From NCBI RefSeq assembly GCF_001636055.1, contig NZ_CP011789.1:1116001-1180000 (forward strand): a stretch of DNA of 64,000 nt. The letters run 5' to 3'. The notes beneath the pieces are model-generated. The model did not search any database. It was not told the origin of the DNA and saw only the letters and a list, made by a program, of their open reading frames with translations. This document shows, one piece after another, positions 1 to 7,565 of this stretch. A program made the translations under genes and the position numbers. Source of the stretch: Pseudomonas putida (lineage in GTDB: Bacteria; Pseudomonadota; Gammaproteobacteria; Pseudomonadales; Pseudomonadaceae). How positions within the stretch are numbered: the first letter of the stretch is position 1; each line of letters begins with the position of its first letter.

Positions 1-795
1 CTCAGCGGCTGGCTGGGCAGCCAGTGGGTCGATCCGGTATTCGAAACCCCGGGCAGCTTCACGCCCGAGCAGGTGCTGCTCAGCGTCTATGGCTACAGCT
101 TCCTGATCTATTTCAACTTCAGCGGCTATACCAACCTGGTCACCGGCATCGCCCTGCTGCTGGGTTTTCGCCTGCCGGAGAACTTCAACGCGCCTTATGC
201 CGCGCGCAACCTCAAGGAGTTCTGGGGGCGCTGGCACATCAGCCTGTCGCGCTTCATTCGTGACTACATCTACATCCCCCTGGGCGGCAATCGCAAAGGG
301 GTGTGGCGCGGCAACCTGAACATGCTGTTGGCCATGCTGATCTCCGGGCTGTGGCACGGCGCGAGTCTGAATTTCATTCTCTGGGGTGCGCTGCATGGGG
401 TGGGGCTGGCGCTGTACAAGCTGTTCGAGCAGTTGTGCCCAGGCTTTGTGCGCCTGCCGGGCAGCGGGCTGCTGGCGCGCCTGCTGACGTTCCACTACGT
501 CGCCTTCGCCTGGATCTTCTTCCGCAGCCCAACCCTGGATGGCGCCTGGGAGATGCTTGGCGATATCGCCCAGGTCAGCCTGGCCGGGCTCGACTCGGCC
601 ACCGGTGTAGCGCTGCTGGCCTGTGTGTTGTACGTCGCCACGTATCCACAGTGGCTGGCGTCCCTGCGCCAGGGCTTCGTAGCTAGCCAGCGCCTGCCCT
701 GGCAACTGTACCCACTGCCACTGGCGATCTTCGTGTCGCTGGTGATCTTCGCGTCGCAATCGGGTGTGCCGGGGTTCATCTATGCAAGCTTCTGA
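1..795 (+). CDS. MBOAT-family membrane O-acyltransferase (AlgI-like), 5' end outside window
   Basis: The reading frame is open from base 1, so only the C-terminal 264 residues are present. Two MBOAT hallmarks are visible: WGRWHISLSRF followed by IYIPLGGNR near codons 75-100, and the GLWHGAS motif with the presumed catalytic His near codon 119, followed by hydrophobic helices. This is the arrangement of AlgI, which moves acetyl groups across the inner membrane to acetylate polysaccharides. The next gene starts inside its last 14 bases, and two SGNH proteins follow, as expected for a surface-glycan acetylation cluster. The glycan is unknown because the upstream genes are missing. Family assignment is firm; substrate is inferred. 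Confidence 0.9.
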   Translation, partial: LSGWLGSQWVDPVFETPGSFTPEQVLLSVYGYSFLIYFNFSGYTNLVTGIALLLGFRLPENFNAPYAARNLKEFWGRWHISLSRFIRDYIYIPLGGNRKGVWRGNLNMLLAMLISGLWHGASLNFILWGALHGVGLALYKLFEQLCPGFVRLPGSGLLARLLTFHYVAFAWIFFRSPTLDGAWEMLGDIAQVSLAGLDSATGVALLACVLYVATYPQWLASLRQGFVASQRLPWQLYPLPLAIFVSLVIFASQSGVPGFIYASF

Positions 796-1912
796 TATCC
801 GTCAGCTGGTCCGGGTGCAGATGGGCGCGGCGCGCACGCTGTATGCCATGGTGGTCGCCACAGGCCTGCTGTTCTGGCTGAACCAGGACTCGATCAGCCT
901 GTATTGCCAGCAGAAGTATCACGACAGTTGCGAACTGCCGGTGCTGGGGCAGTTGCCAGCCTGGCGCCTGGGCGCGGGCCTGACCACAGCGCTGGAGCAG
1001 GGCCGTGACAGCTTCCTCGACAGCCTCAACGGGCAGGTTGCGGTGGCGAGTACAGAGCCTGTGGTGGAACTGCCGCCGCCGATGCCGGTGGTGAGTGTCG
1101 ATCTGCAGGCGCCTGTGGCCAGGCCTGAGCATGTCGCTGCAGCTGCCCCGCACCCTGTCGCACCGGCACCGGCACCGGCACCGGCACCGGCGCCACCGCC
1201 CGCTGCCGTGGTCGTGAAGCCACCGCTGCCGCAGATGGTGGCACCGGGCACCCTGGCGTCGTTGGCGGCGGGCGATGAAGTGTTCCTGGTGGGGGACTCG
1301 CTGATGCAGGGCGTCGCCCCGCACCTGGCCAACAGCCTGCGCAAGCGCTACCAGATCCACACCATCAACCTCAGTCGGCAGAGCACCGGGCTTGCCTACC
1401 CGGGCTTCTTCAACTGGCCGAAGACCGTGGCCGACACGCTCGCCAGCGCGCCGAAGGTCCGCCTGATGGTGGTATTCCTCGGCCCTAACGACCCGTGGGA
1501 CATGCCCCAGGGCAAGGGCAAGCCGTTCCTGCGTTTCAAGTCGCCGGAGTGGGAAGTGGCCTACCGTGAGCGCATCGACGCGATCCTCGAGCAGGCCCGC
1601 GAGCACAATGTCCAGGTGATCTGGGTCGGCCCGCCGAACATGGAGAAGTCGCGGCTGTCGACGGCGATGAGCTACCTCAGTGGCCTTTATCAGGAGCGCA
1701 CCAAGCAATTCGGCCAGCACTACGTCTCGGCCAACCCGATTCTCGGCTATCCCGACGAGCAGTTCTCGTATACGGTGCAGACGCCGGAGGGCAAGCGGGT
1801 CAAGGTCCGGGTCGACGACGGCATTCATTTCACCATCACGGGCCAGAAGATGATCGCCGCGCAGGTACTGTCACTGATCAGCTTCCCGGTCCTGACTGCA
1901 ACAGGACATTGA
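782..1912 (+). CDS. DUF459-type SGNH hydrolase, membrane anchored, periplasmic
   Basis: I chose the ATG at 782 (MQASDIRQL) over a GTG 18 bases upstream; either overlaps the MBOAT gene, suggesting coupled translation. One membrane segment lies at about residues 17-35, then a Pro/Ala-rich linker at 100-150, then an SGNH domain with GDSLMQG (about 170-176), GPND (about 235) and DGIHFT (about 345, catalytic His). Such domains act as periplasmic acetyltransferases or esterases beside MBOAT proteins. The linker is encoded by five perfect GCACCG units. Likely partner of the upstream acyltransferase; the acetylated polymer is not identified. Confidence 0.82.
   Translation: MQASDIRQLVRVQMGAARTLYAMVVATGLLFWLNQDSISLYCQQKYHDSCELPVLGQLPAWRLGAGLTTALEQGRDSFLDSLNGQVAVASTEPVVELPPPMPVVSVDLQAPVARPEHVAAAAPHPVAPAPAPAPAPAPPPAAVVVKPPLPQMVAPGTLASLAAGDEVFLVGDSLMQGVAPHLANSLRKRYQIHTINLSRQSTGLAYPGFFNWPKTVADTLASAPKVRLMVVFLGPNDPWDMPQGKGKPFLRFKSPEWEVAYRERIDAILEQAREHNVQVIWVGPPNMEKSRLSTAMSYLSGLYQERTKQFGQHYVSANPILGYPDEQFSYTVQTPEGKRVKVRVDDGIHFTITGQKMIAAQVLSLISFPVLTATGH
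1160..1189 (+). repeat. five-unit GCACCG hexanucleotide repeat inside the SGNH linker
   Basis: Five perfect tandem copies of GCACCG encode an Ala-Pro linker. Because the unit is 6 bp, copy-number change would alter linker length without shifting the frame. Confidence 0.9.
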
Positions 1913-1913
1913 G

Positions 1914-3104
1914 ATGCGCCTATGGCATCACCTGCTGGGCGTGGCGCTGCTGATCAGCGCCTTGCCCGCGTGCAGCACCGGCGCCAGCGCGCCACCCCAG
2001 CCTGCGGCCAAGCCCGCCGTTGTCGCCAATGTGCGCGACGACGGCAACCTCGCGCTGCTCGCCGGCAAGTTCCGCAACGCCGGCCGTGCGCCCATTTCCA
2101 TCGTCCAGCTGGGTGATTCGCACACCGCTGCCGACCTGTTCAGCGGTGAGTTGCGCAAGCTGCTGCAGGCCCGCTATGGCGACGGTGGCATTGGCCTGGT
2201 GCCGGCTTCGCCCGTGCCGGGAATTCGCAACGACCGCGTGATCGTCACCAGCGAGCGCCGTCAGTGGGAACTGGTTTCTGCGCGCAACCAGCAGAGCAGC
2301 CAGTTTCCGTTGGGTGGCTACTTGTCGTTGCCGGTGGTCGATCGCCCCGGCGTGAAGATCCAGGCCCGCGACCCCGACGCACAACGCTACCGGATCTCGG
2401 CCCTGTATCAGGCAACGCGCAGCAGCACGTTGGTGGCCAACGGCAGCCAGCGCCGCATGCTGCCGGCCACCAACGGTGAGTGGCGCTTCAGCCCAGCCTT
2501 CATCAATCTCGGCCTGCCGGTGCAACTGAGTGTGGAGGGTGTCCAGGGCGTGGCGCTGGGTGGTTGGTATATCCAGGGCCAGAAAAACGCCGGGGTCACC
2601 TATTCGTCGCTGGGTATCAACGGCGCACGGCTGGAGGTGGTCGACAAGTGGCAGGCGGGTTGGCAAGGCACGCTTAAGGCGCTGCGGCCTGACCTGGTGA
2701 TCCTGGCCTATGGCACCAACGAAGCCTTCGACGACAAGCTCGATCTTGCCCTGTACCAGTCGCAGTTGGAGGCCACCTTGGCCCGGTTGCGCCAGGAAAT
2801 GCCCAAGGCGGCGATCCTGCTGGTCGGGCCGCCCGATTCGATCAAGCAGCGCAAGGCCGCCAGTTGCGCTGCGCGCCAGCCACAGCCGCTGGCGAGCGTG
2901 ATCCGCATCCAGCGCCAGGCGGCGCAGAAGTACAAGGCACTGTTCTGGGATTGGCAGGCAGAGATGGGCGGGCCGTGCTCGATTGTCGCCTGGCAGGCCA
3001 GCGGCCTGGGGCGACCAGACCTGGTGCACCTGACTGCCGAGGGTTATCGCAAGAGTGCGGCGATGTTGTACGCCTATCTCAAGGGGCAACTGGGGCTGCG
3101 CTGA
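1914..3104 (+). CDS. SGNH/GDSL-family lipoprotein of the O-acetylation cluster
   Basis: The N-terminus is a lipoprotein-type signal with the lipobox ending ALPAC at about residue 20. An SGNH hydrolase domain follows: LGDSHTA with the nucleophile near residue 68, YGTNEAF (block III, about 265) and DLVHLTAEGY with the catalytic His near 371. The start lies directly after the preceding stop, so the genes are probably one operon. It could be a periplasmic acetyltransferase acting on the same glycan as the two upstream proteins, or an esterase editing it. The large insert between blocks I and III resembles the layout of PatB-type enzymes, but I cannot confirm this by eye. Confidence 0.8.
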   Translation: MRLWHHLLGVALLISALPACSTGASAPPQPAAKPAVVANVRDDGNLALLAGKFRNAGRAPISIVQLGDSHTAADLFSGELRKLLQARYGDGGIGLVPASPVPGIRNDRVIVTSERRQWELVSARNQQSSQFPLGGYLSLPVVDRPGVKIQARDPDAQRYRISALYQATRSSTLVANGSQRRMLPATNGEWRFSPAFINLGLPVQLSVEGVQGVALGGWYIQGQKNAGVTYSSLGINGARLEVVDKWQAGWQGTLKALRPDLVILAYGTNEAFDDKLDLALYQSQLEATLARLRQEMPKAAILLVGPPDSIKQRKAASCAARQPQPLASVIRIQRQAAQKYKALFWDWQAEMGGPCSIVAWQASGLGRPDLVHLTAEGYRKSAAMLYAYLKGQLGLR

Positions 3105-3112
3105 GTGCTGTA

Positions 3113-3145
3113 CTGGTAGGAGCGGGGCAAGCCCGCCCCTACCAA
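3113..3145. repeat. REP-like palindrome between the acetylation cluster and ribB
   Basis: GGTAGGAGCGGGG and CCCGCCCCTACC flank a short loop. The stem could end transcription from both converging genes. The core resembles the Pseudomonas REP elements seen elsewhere in the window. Confidence 0.6.
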
Positions 3146-3161
3146 AGAGCAGCGCCGCAGA

Positions 3162-3812
3162 TCAGGCGGGTTGTGCCTCAAGCTCCAGCATCGCTTCGCG
3201 ATAGCGCGCCAGCTCCTCGATGGTCACTACCGGCAGGTTGTACTGGCGCGCATACACGGCCACCTGCTCGCCCCGGGCCATGCTGCCGTCGGGGTTCATC
3301 AGCTCGCACAGCACCGCGGCTGGCCGCAACCCGGCCAGCCGCGCCAGGTCCACCGAGCCTTCGGTATGGCCGCGACGGGTCAGCACCCCGCCATCACGCG
3401 CACGCAATGGGAACACATGGCCAGGGCTGACGATGTGACGTTGCTCGGCGGTCGAGCGCAGTGCGGCCTCGATGGTGGTGATCCGGTCCTGGGCCGACAC
3501 GCCGGTGCTCACACCCTCGGCCGCCTCGATGGTGACGGTGAAGCCGGTGCCGTGGCGGGCCTGGTTGTTCTGCACCATGGGCGCGAGCTGCAACGCATCG
3601 ACCGTAGCTTCATCCAGGCACAGGCAGACGATGCCGCTGCAATCGCGAATCATCATGGCCATGGTCTGCAGCGACAGGTTTTCGGCAGCGGCAACGATAT
3701 CGGCTTCGTCCTCGCGATCGTCGTCGTCGAGCAGCAGCACGGGGCGCCCGGCCTGGAAGGCGGCGATGGCGGCGGTGACGTTGGGGAATTTCGAGTGGTG
3801 CAAGGTGGACAT
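3162..3812 (-). CDS. ribB: 3,4-dihydroxy-2-butanone 4-phosphate synthase
   Basis: This enzyme converts ribulose 5-phosphate to the four-carbon unit used for riboflavin. The 216-residue product has the acidic metal site [12 protein letters not shown] near residues 30-41, RHGTGFT in the middle, and [20 protein letters not shown] carrying catalytic His and Asp residues. The ATG at 3812 is preceded by GAGGAG at good spacing, so I prefer it to a start 15 codons upstream. It is the stand-alone form without a GTP cyclohydrolase II domain, as is typical of FMN-riboswitch-controlled ribB copies. The riboswitch lies immediately upstream. Confidence 0.96.
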   Translation of the reverse strand: MSTLHHSKFPNVTAAIAAFQAGRPVLLLDDDDREDEADIVAAAENLSLQTMAMMIRDCSGIVCLCLDEATVDALQLAPMVQNNQARHGTGFTVTIEAAEGVSTGVSAQDRITTIEAALRSTAEQRHIVSPGHVFPLRARDGGVLTRRGHTEGSVDLARLAGLRPAAVLCELMNPDGSMARGEQVAVYARQYNLPVVTIEELARYREAMLELEAQPA

Positions 3813-3854
3813 GAAACGCTCCTCGTGAATGATCGATGAACGTCTCGGGGCGAA

Positions 3855-3897
3855 CAAAATGCGCGCGCAAGGGCGCCCGATGGCCCCGCGCTTGCGC
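3855..3897 (-). terminator. probable expression-platform hairpin of the ribB riboswitch
   Basis: Read on the minus strand, GCGCAAG and CTTGCGC bracket a GC-rich loop, followed by CGCGCATTTTG. It lies between aptamer and ribB, where a riboswitch-controlled terminator or start-sequestering stem would be expected. The T-run is short. Confidence 0.5.
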
Positions 3898-4030
3898 CTT
3901 CTTTCATCCGGACTATGACCGTCGGCTCTGGAGTCTCACCAGATCTGCTGACCCCCGGCATGGCCGGGGCGCTCGCGGGCTCATCTTTCGATTTACCGCC
4001 GGTGGGGACTTTCACCCCGCCCTGAAGACC
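3897..4030 (-). promoter_or_regulatory. FMN riboswitch (RFN element)
   Basis: On the minus strand the element opens with TCTTCAGGGCGGGGTGAAAG, continues with TCCCCACCGGCGGTAAAT, and closes with GACTCCAGAGCCGACGGTC and CCGGATGAAAGAAG. These are the conserved blocks of the RFN aptamer. It would repress ribB when FMN is plentiful. Confidence 0.95.
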
Positions 4031-4231
4031 GGGGGAGCATACCGCAAACCGACCGTTTGCTGGCAAGCCCTGCTTAAGTCGATGCCCGCCTTTCCCTTGA
4101 TCCCTTTAGCAGCGGCGGTTCGGCGTCCCGACTTGTCCCGCGGTCGGGCGCGCAGCGGCCGTAAAACCAGGCCCCGAGGTGTTTCAGGAAGCATTTGATT
4201 TCAGATTGGGAAACGTCCTACGGCCTAGCTG

Positions 4232-5821
4232 TCACCCCTGACCCTTCACCTGCTGCCAATCCAGCCCGAATCGCGCCAGGTACTTTCTCAGGCGATCGGC
4301 GTCGTTGGGGTTGGCCTTCTCCTGGCGCGACACCGCGAACAATTGGCGCCCGGCCTCGGACAGGCTTGCTGCGCGGCGACAAACGTCGATCACCGCCTGC
4401 AACTGCACCTGGTCGAACAGGTCCAGTTCGCGCCCGGCCAGTACCGGCTCGCTCTCGCCCTCCAGCCCCCAGGCATGACGCAAACGCTCGATCTCCTCTG
4501 CCACCAGGGCTTCGTCTATTCGCCCGCTGTCGGCCAGTGTCGCCATGCGCGTGATCGAGGCCGACAGCTCGCGAAAGTTTCCGGCCCAGCGGGCTTCGCT
4601 GGCGTGGGCGAACGCCAGGTAGCTGCGTTTGGCCTCCAGGTTGAAACGTACCTGCCGGCCTTGTTCGCGGGCATGGCGCTGCAACTCGAAGTCCAGGTTC
4701 GGCTCGATGTCTTCGCGCCGCTGCGCAAGCCCCGGCAGGGCGAAGGTCCACAGGTTGATACGGGCGAACAGGTCTTCGCGAAACGAGCCTTCGGCGACCT
4801 TGGCGCGCAGGTCGCGATGGGTGCCGGCGATCAGTTGGAAGTCGCTCTGCACTTCGCGGTCCGAGCCCAGCGGGAAGAAGCGCTTCTCTTCGATGGCCTT
4901 GAGCAGCATGGCCTGCTCGTCGGCGCCAAGCTCGCCGATCTCGTCGAGAAACAGCATGCCGCCGTCGGCAGCGCGCAGCAGGCCATCGCGGGCGTTCTGC
5001 GCACCGGTAAAGGCGCCCTTGGCATGGCCGAACAGGGCCGACATCGCGCCATCGCCTCGCAAGGTCGCGCAGTTGACCTCGATGAACCGCCCCTGCAACT
5101 GGTGCCGGCCGCGCTTGAGCTCGTGAATGCGCCGGGCCAGGAACGACTTGCCGGCGCCGGTAGGCCCGACCAGCAGGATCGGTGCCTTCGAGCGCAGGGC
5201 GACGCGCTCGATCTGTTCGATGGTGCGGTTGAATGCCGCGTTGCGCGTGGCAATGCCGGACTTGAGCAGCGACTGCGCCTCGACCTGCTCGTGGCGAAAG
5301 CGCGAAGCGATCAGGTCGTAGCGCGACAGGTCAAGGTCGATCAGCGTGGCAATACCGGCCGGGTCGCTGGCTTCGTCGTGCTTGCGTGAGGGCGAGGTCT
5401 GCACCAGGCGTGCGGGCAGGTAGCGCGCTTCGGTGAGCAGGAACCAGCAGATCTGCGCGACATGGGTGCCGGTGGTGATGTGCACGAGATAGTCCTCGCG
5501 CTCGGTGTCGAAGGGGTAGCCGCTGGAGAAGTCGTGCAGGGCGCCATAGACCTCTTCGAAATCCCATGGGTTACGCAGGCTGAGCGGGTGCAGTCGCACC
5601 TCGGTGTGGGGTGACACCTGCTGGACGTCGGCACGGATGCGTTCGGCCAGGCTGACGTCACGTACGCCGGGGCCGTGAATCAGCTCCAGGCGATCGAGCG
5701 GCAGGTCTGGCTGGCGGCACAGGCCGATCGTGGGGCGCCAGCGGTTCCAGCGTGCGGCGCCCTTGCCATTGCGGTCGAGGGTGGTGCCGAGAAAACCGAT
5801 GGCAACACGGGCTTTGCTCAT
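4232..5821 (-). CDS. rtcR: RtcR, sigma-54-dependent activator of the RNA-repair operon
   Basis: The 529-residue protein has an N-terminal RtcR/CARF-like sensor domain (about 1-180), a sigma-54 AAA+ domain with Walker A GPTGAGKS near 220 and the sigma-54 contact loop GAFTGA near 268, and a short C-terminal DNA-binding region. RtcR proteins respond to RNA-damage signals, and removal of the sensor domain is known to make the E. coli protein constitutive. It is divergent from the SPFH-rtcB-RlaP genes, whose start region carries a sigma-54 promoter and two palindromes suitable as activator sites. The sensor ligand cannot be deduced here. Confidence 0.95.
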   Translation of the reverse strand: MSKARVAIGFLGTTLDRNGKGAARWNRWRPTIGLCRQPDLPLDRLELIHGPGVRDVSLAERIRADVQQVSPHTEVRLHPLSLRNPWDFEEVYGALHDFSSGYPFDTEREDYLVHITTGTHVAQICWFLLTEARYLPARLVQTSPSRKHDEASDPAGIATLIDLDLSRYDLIASRFRHEQVEAQSLLKSGIATRNAAFNRTIEQIERVALRSKAPILLVGPTGAGKSFLARRIHELKRGRHQLQGRFIEVNCATLRGDGAMSALFGHAKGAFTGAQNARDGLLRAADGGMLFLDEIGELGADEQAMLLKAIEEKRFFPLGSDREVQSDFQLIAGTHRDLRAKVAEGSFREDLFARINLWTFALPGLAQRREDIEPNLDFELQRHAREQGRQVRFNLEAKRSYLAFAHASEARWAGNFRELSASITRMATLADSGRIDEALVAEEIERLRHAWGLEGESEPVLAGRELDLFDQVQLQAVIDVCRRAASLSEAGRQLFAVSRQEKANPNDADRLRKYLARFGLDWQQVKGQG

Positions 5822-5905
5822 GGAGTTATCCCAGAAGATAAAGTCTTATCCAACTATATATGAATGACCGGGTTTCCTGCGGCCACTAAAATTGCCAGCA
5901 AACCA

Positions 5906-5922
5906 GATTTAAAAAATAAATC
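5906..5922. promoter_or_regulatory. A/T-rich inverted repeat, candidate RtcR upstream site 1
   Basis: GATTTA-AAAAA-TAAATC is a perfect 6-bp-arm inverted repeat, centred about 82 bases before the predicted sigma-54 transcription start. It shares the ATTTA/TAAAT core with the second palindrome. Confidence 0.5.
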
Positions 5923-5932
5923 GTTAAAAATC

Positions 5933-5951
5933 AGTTATTTAATAAATAACT
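5933..5951. promoter_or_regulatory. perfect 19-bp palindrome, candidate RtcR upstream site 2
   Basis: AGTTATTTAATAAATAACT has two 9-bp arms around one A. Its centre is 28 bp from that of the other A/T palindrome and just upstream of the sigma-54 promoter, as expected for enhancer-binding-protein sites. It lies in the only strongly AT-rich stretch of this region. Confidence 0.6.
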
Positions 5952-5969
5952 CGAGCAGTCTCCAAAAGC

Positions 5970-5985
5970 TGGCATGCCGCTCGCA
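5970..5985 (+). promoter_or_regulatory. sigma-54 promoter of the RNA-repair operon
   Basis: TGGCATGCCGCTCGCA matches TGGCAC-N5-TTGCA with the invariant GG and GC separated by exactly 10 bases. It is oriented toward the SPFH gene and divergent from rtcR. Transcription would begin near 5996-5998, leaving an untranslated leader of about 415 bases. Confidence 0.75.
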
Positions 5986-5995
5986 ATATCCCTCT

Positions 5996-6400
5996 CGACC
6001 GAATCGCCAGGCAGGCCCAAGGGCAAGGGGTTGAGACCCCGCTGGTGCACGTACCCACTCAGGTGTCGGTGTCGTGCATGCCGCCGCTGCAACGACCGGT
6101 CGCCCTGTGCAGTACCCGTGAAACGGCTGCGCAGACGCTCGCCGGGAAGCCCCGGCACTACCCTCCTACGGTAGCTGTGAACGTAACACCCGCTGGTGCG
6201 GTGCAGGTCAGGCAAGCAGGGCCAGGATGGCCCCTCGACGGCCACGGACGTCTGCACCACCGCCGGCCCACCCGGCCTGCCGGCCGGACCTGGCGCAACG
6301 AAGGACGCCGCCTGAGCCTTGCTCACGGTGCCTGACTCCGCCAGGTCTCGCCCGCAGTGCCCGGTGTGCCGGCACCACCGGCAACCCTGGATATGGATGA
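5996..6400 (+). ncRNA. long, multi-hairpin untranslated leader RNA of the RtcR-controlled operon
   Basis: No convincing coding region occupies this stretch. Helices I can pair by eye: 6027-6030/6037-6040; 6045-6051/6073-6079 with inner 6053-6058/6063-6070; 6109-6112/6127-6130 with 6116-6119/6123-6126; 6141-6146/6151-6156; 6158-6162/6170-6174 with a 7-nt loop; 6187-6190/6195-6198; 6200-6206/6252-6258 enclosing 6219-6224/6228-6233; 6272-6277/6282-6287; 6288-6295/6339-6346 enclosing 6313-6317/6321-6325; 6367-6372/6378-6383. Several are perfect 6-8 bp stems. It could be a 5' UTR regulator, a processed small RNA, or a substrate of the repair enzymes. RtcR operons elsewhere can carry Y-like RNAs, but I see no clear Y-RNA or tRNA signature. 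Confidence 0.6.
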
Positions 6401-6413
6401 AAAGGATAGAAAG

Positions 6414-7544
6414 ATGAAATTGTTCAAACGCTTTGTCGTGAAGAAGAACGAACGTGGCCTGCTGCTCGATGAAGGCGACTTCGAGGCCATCCTCGAGCCT
6501 GGGCAGTATTCGCGTGTCGACTGGCGCGACCGGCTGACGGTGCAGACCTTCAGCCTCAATTCCCCGCTGTTCGACCATCCGCTGGCAGGCTACCTGCGTC
6601 AGCACCAGCCGCAGTTGGTCGAGCAGTATTTCGAGCGCATGGACCTGGGCGAACATGAGCTGGGCCTGCGTTTCGAGGACGGTCGGCTGGTCGAGCTGCT
6701 GGCACCGGACAGCCGTCGCCTGTACTGGAAGGGCCAGGCCCGGCAGACCCTGGAGCGAGTCGACCTGAGTGGCGGACGGCGCGTGGCGCCTGCATTGCTC
6801 GCACGCTTGAACCGTCCAGGCATGGCCGGCCTTGAGCATGTACTGCTGGTGAGCGTGCCGGCGTTCCATGTCGGTGTGCTGAAGATCGACGGCGCCGTGT
6901 TCGACTTGCTCGAAGCCGGGCAGTATGGCTTCTGGCGCTGCGGCAGCCAGGTGACGGTGGAAACCGTCGATACCCGTGTGCAGGCGCTGGAGGTCGGCGG
7001 CCAGGAAATCCTTACCCGCGACAAGGTGAACCTGCGTCTGAACCTGGTCGCCAACTGGCGCTACGCCGACGTGCTGATGGCCCATGCACGCTTCAGCAAA
7101 CCGGTGGAGCACCTGTACCGTGAACTGCAATTCGGTCTGCGCGCCGCAGTGGGGACTCGGACCCTGGATGAGTTGCTGGAAGACAAGCAGTTCATCGACG
7201 ACAGCATCAGCCGCCACCTGCAGACGCAACTGCCGGGCAGCGGTCTGGAAATCAGCAGCCTCGGGGTGCGCGACATCATCCTGCCGGGCGAGATGAAGAC
7301 CCTGCTGGCGCAAGTAGTGGAGGCGGAAAAGGCGGCGCAGGCCAACGTGATTCGTCGCCGTGAGGAAACCCAGGCGACGCGCTCGCTGCTCAACACCGCC
7401 AAGGTGATGGAAGGTAGCCCGACGGCCCTGCGCCTGAAGGAGCTGGAAACCCTGGAGCGGGTGGCCGAACGCATCGACCGGATCTCGGTATTCGGTGGTC
7501 TGGATCAGGTATTGAATGGCTTGGTTAGCCTCAAGGCAGGCTGA
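6414..7544 (+). CDS. SPFH/slipin-family protein of the RtcB operon
   Basis: The start MKLFKRFVVKKNERG follows AAGGATAGAAAG, a good ribosome site. The 376-residue protein has SPFH-type sequence and a C-terminal helical, charged region (about 290-360). There is no signal peptide or obvious membrane hairpin, unlike classical stomatins. Residues about 10-48 and 150-190 look like two copies of one module: compare GLLLDEGDFEAILEPGQY with GVLKIDGAVFDLLEAGQY. Slipin-like proteins are recurrent RtcB-operon partners, but their role in RNA repair is not settled. First gene after the structured leader. Confidence 0.85.
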   Translation: MKLFKRFVVKKNERGLLLDEGDFEAILEPGQYSRVDWRDRLTVQTFSLNSPLFDHPLAGYLRQHQPQLVEQYFERMDLGEHELGLRFEDGRLVELLAPDSRRLYWKGQARQTLERVDLSGGRRVAPALLARLNRPGMAGLEHVLLVSVPAFHVGVLKIDGAVFDLLEAGQYGFWRCGSQVTVETVDTRVQALEVGGQEILTRDKVNLRLNLVANWRYADVLMAHARFSKPVEHLYRELQFGLRAAVGTRTLDELLEDKQFIDDSISRHLQTQLPGSGLEISSLGVRDIILPGEMKTLLAQVVEAEKAAQANVIRRREETQATRSLLNTAKVMEGSPTALRLKELETLERVAERIDRISVFGGLDQVLNGLVSLKAG

Positions 7545-7565
7545 TCGAACGCGAGGAACAAGGAC

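Noticed and set aside
4109..4145. REP-like element before ribB and its relative at 21434-21478
   Set aside because: Both contain CGGTTCGGCG and CCCGACTTGTCC, so they may be one repeat family, but arms are too uneven to call an element.
5822..5905. rtcR leader containing another gene
   Set aside because: The stretch is AT-rich and short, with no start plus ribosome site; only promoter function is likely.
6027..6041. T-arm of a Y-RNA or tRNA
   Set aside because: GGGG-TTGAGA-CCCC lacks the TTCRANY loop and has a 6-nt loop. It is recorded only as a helix in the leader.
6158..6174. A tRNA gene in the rtc leader
   Set aside because: The 5-bp stem and 7-nt loop fit an anticodon arm, but no acceptor stem, D arm or T-loop could be fitted, so no tRNA is called.
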